Part shown: piece after piece, positions 12,961 through 23,512 of the stretch
Layout of the letters: every line of letters starts with the position of its first letter
Numbering within the stretch: position 1 is the first letter of the stretch
Source of the DNA: Pomacea canaliculata
Lineage: Eukaryota; Mollusca; Gastropoda; Architaenioglossa; Ampullariidae
Assembly: GCF_003073045.1 (NCBI RefSeq)
Contig: NC_037595.1
Coordinates: 11,338,074 to 11,402,073 of the forward strand
Length of the DNA stretch: 64,000 nucleotides
Direction of reading: 5' to 3'
The notes under the pieces: model-generated
What the model was told of the DNA's origin: nothing
The model's input: only the letters and a program-made list of their open reading frames with translations
Database searches by the model: none
Position numbers and translations under genes: made by a program

Positions 12961-13647
12961 CAGTATGTCCTTCACCCAAACGAACTTCTCCAGGTGTCAC
13001 GTGGTCAAAATTACACCAGTGACGTCGTTGTTGCTGCGGTTTTTGTCAGCTTCAGGCTGGAGACCGTCTACATTTAGGCTGATAACAACAAACTAATGGC
13101 TTCACTTCCCGCGAACACCTTGTTTATTTTTAAGTGTTTGTTTTCCATTCAGCGTCATCCACGTCTGGAGAAAAACAGTTTTTTGTGACGGTTTTGGATT
13201 TCACAAGTTAACAGCACAAATATTCACGTTCGATTCCCTCTCAGGTAGTCGATTTTAAAATAGACGAACCACATTTTGGAAGTCAGTCAGTTATTCTTTC
13301 CTTCCTATTGAACCTCAGTGCGAACATGCACACAACCGATGGGGTGAGTGAGTGTGAGAGAGATGGAGAATTTGAGAAAGGGTTTTGTTTGAATATGACC
13401 TACATGAACTCGTGCATACACATTGAATGTATGCATATATACCAGACGTAGAGATCAATAGCTACTTTTTGAAAGCAGACTTTCTCTTCCCGAAACAAAG
13501 TTCATCTGACCTGCTTGATGTTAAGAGCAATGAGAACAATTAGCGCCGGGATGATGTGTAATTTACTAAACAATTAAGACCTTGGCTAAGTACATCGGTG
13601 GTCTAGTGGTAGAATACTTGCCTGCCACGCGGGTGACCCGGATTCAA
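12961..13647 (+). repeat. tRNA-Gly block, copy 1 (diverged, direct repeat of 19888-20580)
   Basis: Starts with tatgtccttcaccc, passes through gtgacgtcgttgttgctg and a ggcttcaggctg segment, a conserved attttaaaatagacgaacc segment, and ends in a damaged tRNA-Gly. The same words occur in the same order and spacing at 19888-20580, so the two are an old segmental duplication in direct orientation. The copies bracket the lectin gene. Confidence 0.8.
13592..13647 (+). pseudogene. tRNA-Gly(GCC) pseudogene, 3' part lost
   Basis: The first ~50 bases match the intact tRNA-Gly at 20509 almost base for base, including the D arm (ggtctagtggtagaatac) and the anticodon arm with loop CTGCCAC. The T arm is broken (cccggattcaat) and the sequence then runs into a T tract, so the 3' half of the T arm and the 3' acceptor strand are missing. 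It cannot fold as a full tRNA. Confidence 0.85.
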
Positions 13648-13818
13648 TATTTTTTTTCCCCTTTATGTTCTTCAAACTTCATTCTGAATGTAGGCGTGCA
13701 CATAGACCATACATTGTATTGAAAGCCATATATATATATTCCGTAGTTGCGAGTTCCGTGTAATACATTTATTTATTTTGAGAAGGAGCATTTTTGCTGA
13801 CCTGATATGAAAGTTGCT

Positions 13819-13880
13819 TAAGGGGAATAATCTTGCTGAAACGTCTAGTTTGTGTGCTAAGCCTGTATTACCTCCCCTAC
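13819..13880. repeat. short palindromic repeat, copy 2
   Basis: Related to 10850-10911: ttaaggggaataatc at the left, gtattacctcccctac at the right, with a similar ~35-base middle. The ends can pair. Probably a degraded mini-MITE. Confidence 0.45.
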
Positions 13881-14334
13881 TACTTGCGCAACTGCAGCCG
13901 CGATGCGTGCACAAATCTCGTTGTTCTAATTATTTTTAAAAAGCACAGAATACAAAAGTCACAAACCGTCAGAAAAGTGCTACTCAAGCAACAGGATCTC
14001 ACTGAGTACATGACTGAGTCATACAACGGAGCGGAAGGAGAGGTCATGAACTCGAAGGTCAGTGCTCACTTTCTCTTTATAGTTTGTGGTTAAATGTATT
14101 CAAGACACACAGTCTGACATTTCAATAGTGTAGTTCTGAGATGTACTGTTCAGAGAAAACTAGAAAAGTGGATAGTTCCGTCTGGTGCAGGCAAGTGGCA
14201 AGTAGTGTCGCGGTCCCTCTAATTTAACCTCCTTGTTGTATTTATTGTTGTATTTATTGTTGTATTTAACCATCCTTGTGTGTGGCTGCCGATATCGTCT
14301 TCACCCCACAAGGTTGGCAGAGTGGTCAGCAGAC

Positions 14335-15305
14335 ATGAAGCTGACCTGGGCTGTCGTCACTTTTATCTGGGGTGAGTACACATCCTGGTCATAAATAAGG
14401 ATTGGAAACTCAAAGGCGTACAGTTAGTTGATGAAGACATGCATTAATGAGCAGTTGATTGTATATCTGCCTTTTTCGGCGGTGGTAAACAATAGACATT
14501 TTTTGTCTTGCATTATTTTGCGAATATACTACTGTAATTTTTCTTGCTGTTGATAACAAAACAGAACTAATTATTCCGGTAACATGTACTTCTACATTAG
14601 TAACTTTTAATTTCTAGTATTGTTTACATGTCAGACCGAAAATGCGGAACCAGAGCCACCCACTGGGCGCTTAGTTTTCCTTTATAAAATAATTCAACTG
14701 GATACACATATATAGCACATAACCAAAGTACTATTGAGAGATTATAAATATAAGATATAACCATATAAGTACAGAATAGCACTCTATTTCTACACTTAAA
14801 GCGCTTTTGAAAAAGAAAACTCAAATAAAAACAATTTTCAAAAATCGCAAAATTCCCTGCAGGCACTCTGTCCACAAGCACGGAAGGGCTCACCCTGGCT
14901 ACTAACGGAGCAAAAACAGAAATAAAGACAAAGTGTAAGGGAGACAGCTTGGAGTTACACGAACCACGTTTTGACGAGACAGCTCATCATGTGTTTGTCT
15001 ATCGCAACGATGAAACGGTAGCCACTACCTCCGTGCCGGCGGTTGGACGCATGAAGGTAAAATTATTGTTAAATATAACTCTAAGGCAATTGAAAATTAT
15101 TTATTCTTGAATCCTACAAATTGTGGTAGAAATGTAGTAGAAAATAAATTTTAATTTCTTTAATAGGACAACGCGTAGTACCTATGGGTACGACCCGTCC
15201 CTAACGGATCTGTGCGGGGTGAGGTCAAAGGTGAACCAACCGCTGAGAAAGAGAATACAGAAAATTTTTACAAGTGGGATTCAAAGAGCTAAGAATGTAC
15301 TATGC

Positions 15306-15383
<78 letters not shown>

Positions 15384-18300
15384 CGCGCGAAGGAACGGAC
15401 ATACACAATCATGCACTGACTCATTAAAGTTCGTAGAATTCATGCAGCTTCGTCTTACCAGGGTCGCCTGCTCGTGAACTCTGACACAAGTGTCCTGTTG
15501 ACCAACCTGACGTCAGCTGACCTCGGGCTATACCGTGTAGAGGTCAAGCTACCTAATGAAACAACAGAGGAGTTCAGCGTGAGCCTTGTCATCGGAGGTG
15601 AGAGAAAAGATTTCATGGAAAGACAGAATGTCTGATGGAGAGATAAGGAAGGTGTATGGCTGACCGAGTCTTTTCCTGACCAGCTAGTCAATGACTATGT
15701 TACAAAGCAAATAAGAAACTAAGACATTGTTGACGTAAGTTGTCGTTATTTACAAGTTTACACATACTGAGTTTAAACAAGAAAGACACTTGCACCTCAA
15801 CTGAACAAATCCATTTATTATTACAGCGGTTGTATTAAAAAATATACAATGTCCACACAGTCTTTTGAACACGTGATGTCCATTTGTGTTTGTTTGTTCG
15901 TAATATAACAAATGTATCAAGTAAACATGTTTTTTCCTGTTCTCGTGACTCTCTTACCGGACTAAGAACGTTTCTCTGTCAAATATCGCTTGTCTCGTCC
16001 AGCAAAGAAAAGATGTGTAAACTTGTAAACCTGAAGTTTGCTTTGGTTTTGCAGAACCGCCGGAAACCATAGACGGCAAATTGTTTGTCTTTTCTGACTC
16101 GTCAGAAACGTCCTTCGTTAGTCTGAAATGTGGTACATTTACCTCTCTTGGCTACCCTCCGGTGTCAGTCGTATGGAGGGTGAGTGAAGGCCTTTTGTTC
16201 CAGGATGGTGTGAATGGTAGAAACCACCAAGGCTTTATTTGAGAAATTATAATGTGAGCAGGGGAGAGATATGTATGGGGAGAGAGAGAGAAACATCAAG
16301 GGGGAGAGAATAAAGTAAAGTAGTAGAGGCTTTATTTTGATTTGTGCTACTACTGAAAGTTTTGCTACATGCATTGCTTCTTGTAACGTTAACAAATATT
16401 TTTCAGTCCGTCCCTGTGATCCAGCCATCAATACAGTTAGGATTAGCTGTCCTGGGTTCAGAACCCATTACGGGTACTCTGTTATTTCTGAGCATGGGGC
16501 ACCTGTTTACATGGTTGGCTTCTTTTTCCCCTTGCCTCCACACCCTGTCAGGTTCAGTAACTGTAATAGTAATGCTCGACCTGAGAGAACGACTTAGCTA
16601 ATGACTCTTCCCAATATCACTGGCACGTCTTCTTTATTCTTCAAAAAAAAAAAAAGCATAACATTATTTTAGATATTGGCACTACAACATATTTTATTTT
16701 AATTCTCTAAGGGTTCCAGTCTATAATTTTGAGTTCTGTATAATTTTTTTTTTCAAACACCACAGATCTTCAAACATTGTGTTAGCATGGTCTGAGATTT
16801 CTATTCTGCTTGTGTCTAGTTTCTCGCTACTAATTCTCGTGCTAGACACTGTCGTCTGGTAGTTGGATGTTGTCAGCTATAAAAATGACAGCACACTGAC
16901 GTATTGCACATTCAAACAATTGAATACTATCATCACACTCATTCTGTCTTTCTCAGGATCCAACCAACAAGCCCTTTAACCTGATTGGTTTGTAACACAT
17001 CCTTTTGTTCCAGGATCCCTCGGGGCTACTGCTAGCCAGTACAGGATTCTCAGAACAGTTCTTTACATTGAAGTTACCTGTAAACATCGCTAAGTCTGGA
17101 AACTACTGTTGTCAGCTGGACTGCGGTGGACCCAACTATTGTTGCCTTGACGACAGGTCCCCTCTCAGGCAGTGCGCGCAGGTTGATGTACAAACCGGAG
17201 GAAATGACAAACAGGAAGCAAGGTATGCAACACCTTCCAATCTGACCAGCCTTGAACAGCGAGTCTCGGAGATGGACGTGATTCTGCGAGAATTGAATGT
17301 CACCAGCCTGTTACAACGAGTCTCGGAGGTGGACGTCCTGGTACGAGAATTGAGAAGTGAGAAGGTGGGTCAGGACTGTGGTCACAGCAGTGCGGCTGCC
17401 ATGGCTCATCTGGTTCATCGCCAAGCTAAGTGTGACCAGCTCGACAGTTTCATTGACCGAGTGGACGCCGCGGAAATGAAATTCGAAAAGGACTTTGAAG
17501 GTGTCGATAGGATCGTAAAATATATGCAAGATCAGCTAGACTCCATGAATCAGACAATGACAGACCTTCAAAAAGGCGTTGGACACGATTATTCCTTGGA
17601 CAATCATCAGTTAACAACTAACATGAGCGACCAGTTTGAAGATTACATCAGCAGAATGGATGTCATAGACAAGAAATTCAGTAGTTTAGATAAGACTCTT
17701 AATGACCACCGCCTACAGTGCAACGAGGAAACGATGAAAATAAAAACAACTTTACAGAATGAAGTCTCCAGACTGAAACTGATTGATGACAGAATATTGA
17801 AACTCGATGACCGCATGTCAAACGTGGATGACTGGATGTCGAAGTCATCAGACTATCAAAGTCAAATGACAAGAAACCTCACGACCATTGGTCAAGATGT
17901 AGTAGCTATCAAGATGGCCGCTGATCATGGAGTCTCGGCGACAAAGAGCAAAGTAACATCACTGGAGAAGGACCTGTATGCTTATATAAATCGTTGCAAT
18001 TCATCATGTTTGGACTTTAATGCTTTGAAAGGTGAGTAGAAGAAGGCACCTTACAAAAAATATTGCGATGAAATGGCCAAAGTATAGACAATAATAATTT
18101 TGCATTTGCAATTAGCTGCATGAAGGCAGGGTTAGTTAGACCTGTCATGTGCTGTTGATATTTTAATATTTATTACATAAAACTGATAACTGTTGTCTAG
18201 AACACTTACTGTCCTCTGATGCCTCGTGTTTTATGTCCAGGATGCCCACAAGAGAAGGGCTATCGTCTGTTTGGCAAGCGCTGCTTGAAGCTGTACACGC

Positions 18301-18979
18301 TCAAGAAAAGCTTCACTGAGGCGAAATTGCACTGTGAGGCCGATGGAGCCCATCTCGTCCACTTAAAGTCACGTGATATCGACCTCCCGCCATTTATTTC
18401 TCTCATGGCTGCAAATGGTACGCTAGTATGATAAAATGTCTTTGGTACGCAAATACATACAAGGCTCAGTACTCCAGTATCATTTCCCTTTTCCATGACT
18501 GTTCATAGAAGCAAATATATTGTCTGTCACTAATTCTTCCTGCTTTTTAATATGAAAGTACTTTTTCTAAAATACTGTGATCAATATTTTATTTATTATT
18601 ATTTTTTTTGTTAACCGCCATTTTCCTTCTAAGAAACTATATATATATACCGATAAGAACAGGAAAGATAAAATTTCACTTTTTCAGAAAGAATGTACAA
18701 TAATTCTATACTTCTGCAGGGCGACAGAAAAGTGGATCCTACTATGACGGTCTGTGGATTGGAGCGACTGACATTCTGACTGAGGGAAACTTTCAGTGGA
18801 GCGATGGAACCGAACTGTCGACTGACTCCGACCTCTGGGGCAATGGAGAGCCGAACGATAAGCATGACGACGAGGACTGCGTTCATGTTCTTTACTGGTC
18901 GTTTACCGTCTTGAATGATGCAAACTGCTCCAGTGAATACGACTTTGTTTGTCAGACAGACCTCCATTTCGCTACATAG
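14335..18979 (+). CDS. CREP-like secreted lectin: two Ig-like domains, coiled coil, C-type lectin domain
   Basis: Seven exons keep phase throughout: 14335-14371, 14863-15056, 15462-15597, 16055-16179, 17014-18031, 18241-18417 and 18720-18979 (TAG). The start encodes a signal peptide (MKLTWAVVTFIWG…). Exons 2-3 form the first Ig-like domain, ending in the DLGLYRVEV motif. Exons 4-5 form a second one, with LKCG, the core Trp in VVWR and SGNYCCQLDC. Most of exon 5 (about 17220-18020) is a heptad-rich interceding region that includes a 57-base tandem repeat. Exons 6-7 make a full C-type lectin domain: GYRLFGKRC, CEADGAHL, LWIGATD, WGNGEPND with EPN, DCVHV and the final FVCQ. EPN usually goes with Ca-dependent mannose-type sugar binding. 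The order signal, Ig, Ig, coiled coil, lectin is that of gastropod CREPs, haemolymph pathogen-binding lectins. A fibrinogen domain (FREP) is absent. Total about 660 residues. Function is inferred from architecture. Confidence 0.88.
15307..15379 (+). repeat. (AC)n microsatellite in a lectin-gene intron
   Basis: About 36 uninterrupted AC units inside intron 2 of the CREP-like gene, ~80 bases before the exon 3 acceptor. It ends in an acgcgcgcg tract. Confidence 0.97.
17248..17361 (+). repeat. 57-base tandem duplication in the lectin's coiled coil
   Basis: Two in-frame copies (17248-17304 and 17305-17361) encode the related 19-residue units SLEQRVSEMDVILRELNVT and SLLQRVSEVDVLVRELRSE. The heptad pattern continues across the junction, so the unit lengthens the stalk. 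The DNA copies keep words such as cgagtctcggag, which suggests a fairly recent duplication. Confidence 0.85.
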
Positions 18980-19297
18980 TCAAGTATATTTGTTTGTAGT
19001 CAGAGGTAACAACAGGATCTGCTTTTACTATCCTCGTTATCGTTGTCGTCGTTCAGGGTTAACTCCCTTCCTTCTCTTCTACTTGCATGGGTAGCCCTCA
19101 GACAGGGAGATGGGGAGAAGATAAAGTTCTCATAATCCTCCTTCTCATCCATCACCCATGTAATTGCCTGTTAGTGAAAATCCTGTCTTGTGAGGTACGC
19201 CAACATTAATACTCAAAGCTATCTGTTTATCTATTTCTAACAGTTTATTTGCGCTCACTTCTCTAACGTATTTTGTATCATCTCTGACCATGCATCG

Positions 19298-19303
19298 AAT
19301 AAA
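19298..19303 (+). terminator. candidate polyadenylation signals of the lectin gene
   Basis: AATAAA ~320 bases after the lectin stop, with further AATAAA hexamers at 19334 and 19451. Any of the three could be used. Confidence 0.45.
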
Positions 19304-19887
19304 AAGAAATTAAATACTGCACAAAACGCTTGCAATAAAAAATAGTCTGATTGCTTTTTACTGTTCTTTCTCTTCCATGTATAATTATCTTTATGTTTTG
19401 TGTATAATATTATTACTTTTGTGTGTTTACATTGGCTGCTTTGCTGGGAAAATAAATTTCCATTGTAACATTTCAATGAGTTTTGAATATTGTTATTTAA
19501 TTCTTATTTATTACATCAGCCGTTTAAAATATTTTTAAATACCCTTATTTTAATGATGACCTGCTCATGACTATCGCAGTTCTTCAGAGAAATGAATTGT
19601 GGTAATCGCAGGGACCTTCGTGCATTATACTAAAGACCATTTGTAAAAATTCAGCAATTCTGACCTGGTCTGTTCTTTATGTATACTGAGAATTGCTTCT
19701 TTCCTCTTCAAATTCATCTCATGCAGAGGACCCTATTTATAAAAATACTACCCTTTCGTCACTTCCTGTTTTGTTGACAAATCCAAGTGTGATGAAGAGA
19801 AAAGACATTTATGATACATCTCGTGCTTCTTTATGCTCTATTTCTAGCAATATTGGCCGAGCGCTCAAGTTAGCCTTTAAAAAGTCA

Positions 19888-20580
19888 GCTGATGTACGTC
19901 CTTCACCCTGACGAACTTTGCAGGTGTCACGCTGTTATAATTAGCTCGGTGACGTCGTTGTTGCTGTGGTTTTTGTCGGCTTCAGGCTCAAGACCGTCCA
20001 TCTACATTTAAGTCCCCAACAACAACCTAATGGCTTCCCTTAACTCATGCAAACGTCTAGTTTATTTTGAGACAAGTGTCTGTTTTCAGCCCTGCGCCCT
20101 CCATGTCTGCAGAAAAAGAAGGGCTTCTGTGACAATTTAGGTTTTGCGTCCTTCTCAGCTGTTAGGGCTTAAAATAGACAAACCGGATTTAACAAATCAG
20201 AGATTTATTTCTTTCGTTCAATCTATCTTTCTTATTTTCTTCTGTGCATCATCGAGCAAGCATTCGAGCTAGATGGAGAGAGTGTGTGTGTGTAAAAAGG
20301 AAGAAAGAGAATTCGAGGGAGACAGCATCAATATGCACTTATTATTATATGTGTAAAATGGCGTATGTTCAGATGGAGAGAAGTTTGGAAGCAGATATTT
20401 ACTTTACTAGAAAAAGTCTACCTGAATAACTGTAAGGACAACGAAAACTGTCATCGCGAACGACAGCTTACACAAAATATTTAATACTCTTGAGGAAGCA
20501 AGTGTGAAGCATCGGTGGTCTAGTGGTAGAATACTCGCCTGCCACGCGGGTGACCCGGGTTCGATTCCCGGTCGATGCAT
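19888..20580 (+). repeat. tRNA-Gly block, copy 2 (direct repeat of 12961-13647)
   Basis: Begins tgatgtacgtccttcaccc and shares with copy 1, in order, the gtgacgtcgttgttgctgtgg, ggcttcaggct, atggcttcc and cttaaaatagacaaacc segments and the terminal tRNA-Gly. Scattered substitutions and small indels show the duplication is old. This copy keeps the working tRNA. Confidence 0.8.
20509..20579 (+). tRNA. tRNA-Gly (anticodon GCC)
   Basis: A complete 71-base cloverleaf. The acceptor stem pairs GCATCGG with TCGATGC (one G-T wobble), with discriminator A. The D arm carries ggtctagtggtagaat, the anticodon stem pairs ctcgc with gcggg around loop ctgccac (anticodon GCC), and the T arm is ccggg-ttcgatt-cccgg. 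The A-box and B-box (ggttcgattcc) are intact, and a TTTT Pol III terminator follows at about 20583. CCA is not encoded, as usual in eukaryotes. There is no intron. Confidence 0.97.
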
Positions 20581-20947
20581 CCTTTTATTATTTTCTTTTA
20601 AATTCAAGTGTGCTTGAGGTAAAATTAGTCTCTTTGACTTAGCTCAGTCTATGGCCGTCGAGTTTTTTTCCCCCCCCCCAAACCTAGTACATTTATGATA
20701 TGCCTGCAATGCTATGGTTTTCTTTCAAATAAAATCAATCAAATTAGTTTATTACATATACTTTTTTTGTCACAATGAAACATAAGCAAAGATAAGTGTC
20801 ATTTAAAAAAAAATTGCTTTGAATCTCTTTTTTCCCATAGATGGTATTTGTATGTGTCAGCTTCTCACAAAAACCTGTTACAGTCCGAGAGGCACAGACA
20901 AACAAGCACGGAACGATGCACAAGCACACACGCAACAACAGCAACAT

Positions 20948-21005
20948 CCTCCTCCTCCTCCTCCTCCTCCTCCTCCTCATCATCATCATCATCATCATCA
21001 TCATC
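20948..21005 (+). repeat. compound (CCT)n(CAT)n trinucleotide repeat
   Basis: About a dozen CCT/TCC units pass directly into about eight CAT units. The runs produce polyproline, polyserine and polyhistidine frames that are by-products of the repeat. Confidence 0.95.
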
Positions 21006-21179
21006 TGATGCTGTTTCCGTTCCTTCCATGACCACTGCCCCTGCCACCACCATCAGAGCCACATCATTCCAAGACTGCGAGGATGTGATTCTGAGTAATA
21101 ACAGTTTTACTGAGAGAGGGGTGAGCAGTACTCAGGACTGGCGCTTTCCAAGACGATTCGCTTGACTACAGGACTCTTA

Positions 21180-21253
21180 TTTGTATGTGTGTATGTGCGT
21201 GTGCATGTGTGTATGTGCGTGTGCATGTGTGTATGTGCGTGTGCATGTGTGTG
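21180..21253 (+). repeat. minisatellite, ~22-base unit of TG-rich DNA
   Basis: The unit tgtgtatgtgcgtgtgcatg repeats about three times with little change, giving a GT-rich array with regular A and C interruptions. Confidence 0.85.
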
Positions 21254-21552
21254 TGGAAAGGGGTGTTTAGGGAGGCTGAGGAAAGTCACTCATCGATCCC
21301 ATGTACCCGAAATAGAGACAACCGTGAAAATTGTAGTAATTGCCAGCTTAGCACGGGAATACTGACCGGAACTGAGGACAGCTTTCATCGAAAGTCGGTG
21401 TGTGAGTTAGAGAAAAAGAGAGGGGAAGTGTATAACGGGATGAGAAGATACTGATGAAAAGGAAAAATCAAAGAGGAAACGAAATAGGAAACAAAAGCAG
21501 ATAAAAATGGATGCATAGAATCAGCACATTCAAACGTACACGTAAACTAACA

Positions 21553-21553
<1 letters not shown>

Positions 21554-21601
<48 letters not shown>
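21554..21601 (+). repeat. (CA)n microsatellite
   Basis: About 24 perfect CA units in intergenic DNA. Confidence 0.97.
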
Positions 21602-21605
<4 letters not shown>

Positions 21606-22252
21606 TACACATGCATACCATATAGTATGTACTTCACATGCTCATCACAATGTATAGTACAATGAACAGTCTCATCACACTCTATAATCACAATCAATGT
21701 TTTCTCTTTTTTATTACAGAATTATCGAAATTGTCAAAAATTCCCCATAAATCCTACCTAACCTCATCTCTCTTTAACATGTTATTTATTGAAAATCAAA
21801 ATATTATTCCGATAGATGATGTAAGAGTGTTGCTATGCGTATTCAGAATTGTTGTCTCAGTATATGTAGCTGTGAATGTGATTTATTTGATATCATATTG
21901 ACTTCTCCCGACATTTTTAATTACGATTAGTGGTCAAAGATCATGATTGATGTACTTGTTGAACCATCTTTCACCAGCTTCTTAAGACCCCTTGAGGCAA
22001 GAAAGAACCCAAGAAACTTTACAAACATCAATTATTTACTATTATTTACACAATCGAATGTTTGAAAACTGGGCTGGTGCGAAATCGTTAACCATCATCC
22101 TTTCAAAAATACTCGTATTTCTTTCGTATTAAAAAAAAAAAATTGGTGTAAAATTCTGGAGGTCTTGCAATGTAAATAACTCCGTTTGGATGTTGTCAAC
22201 CAGGAAGCCGAACTCCATGATGTTTTCTTGCGCACGTGCATTTTCTTTAAGT

Positions 22253-22285
<33 letters not shown>

Positions 22286-23279
22286 GGAAAAGCCAAAGTA
22301 GACGCATGATATTTACCAAACTCTGTCAGCTGGCTGGCTTCCTGTGGAGTCTAGAGTCTTGTCTACACACTGGCACTCAATACAGCAGCTGCTCCTGCGT
22401 CCTCTCATCTGGAAGGCTTCCAAACAATTTGGACCTCAATTTACAGCTCGTCAATAAATCAGGAGAAAAAAAAACTTTCTCGTGTTTGCCATCGCGGTCA
22501 GGTCGTTAACTGAGGCATTATCAGACAGCATCACGTGTCAGTGTGGAATATGGCGGTAAGGGAAAGGAGATAGGGGACTGGGGACAGGACAGAGGGGAGG
22601 GGAGAGGGAAGAGGGAAGAAAAGAGAAATGAGGACGAAGAAGAAATAAGTGTGACAAGGACATTAGTGCTGAATAGAATAATTTATATCTTTAGATCGAT
22701 ATTAAAGAATTTTTCTGAACAAGAAGAAAGCTTTAATTAGGATTTTTAAAAAGTTGTTAAAGCACATGCGTTTGTTCAGTTCTCATCCTTCTTTGCAGAA
22801 CGAGCGATCAGATATATCTACTTTTTTTTTTATCTCGTTTAGTTTTGTTTTTCTAAGACCGACCTAAAAATGCATGGATGTGAGTTAAAAAGAGGTCCCT
22901 GAGCTCAGATGCAGACAGACCATGGTACAAGTGAAGAAAATGAAAATGAATTTTAAACTGAAGAACATAGGAATAAGATGATTCGATGATACACACATTT
23001 TAATCAAAAAAGCGTATTTTCAGGACACGGATCACAAGTGTAACAATATAACAATAACAACGCCGTTCAAGAACAAAACTCAACCTTATGGTCAAAGTTT
23101 AAAACAGCTAATACAAAATGATTGCAGAAAAGCTACATGTCAAACATAATTAGCAGGCGAGGGCATTAAGCGTCGTCATGGTGATAAGTTTAATTAAGCG
23201 ATGTACGATGTTGGACTGATAGTCATTTCCAAGAATGCTTAAGCCGCTCATTGTTGTACATATTATACATAGTTATAAC

Positions 23280-23512
23280 AGCAATGTGTTCGAAATTCCA
23301 AGGCTTCGATATTTGTGTGATAATAAACTTCCCGAGGAGTGTGTGGATGCTCAGTTCATTGAGATGTTGACTGCGTTTCTATATAGTCATCAAAGCATTA
23401 CTACTACTGGCCATGGGATTAGACAAGGATATCAGTGGACTTGGTACCCCCAAAAGATCCAGATATCTGAAAGTTTCTGCTCAGTACACGTGGATGGTAG
23501 AAGACAATGAAA
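23280..23512 (+). other. exon-like open frame of unknown identity
   Basis: After an acceptor-like ataacag there is an open frame (…FEIPRLRYLCDNKLPEECVD… through YQWTWYPQKIQIS) that ends TGA AA next to a donor-like gtgagt at 23513. Composition is protein-like, with four Cys and four Trp/Tyr in the last half. I recognise no family and see no partner exon. It may be an exon remnant or chance. Confidence 0.2.

Noticed and set aside
13592-13647. A second functional tRNA-Gly
   Set aside because: The T arm and 3' acceptor strand are absent, so it is called a pseudogene.
15300-15480. Thr/His-rich ORFs over the AC repeat in the lectin intron
   Set aside because: Pure microsatellite translation inside an intron with matching flanking exon phases.
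14335-18979. FREP (fibrinogen-related) identity for the Ig-lectin gene
   Set aside because: The C-terminal exons carry C-type lectin motifs (WIG, EPN, DCVHV) and no fibrinogen signature.
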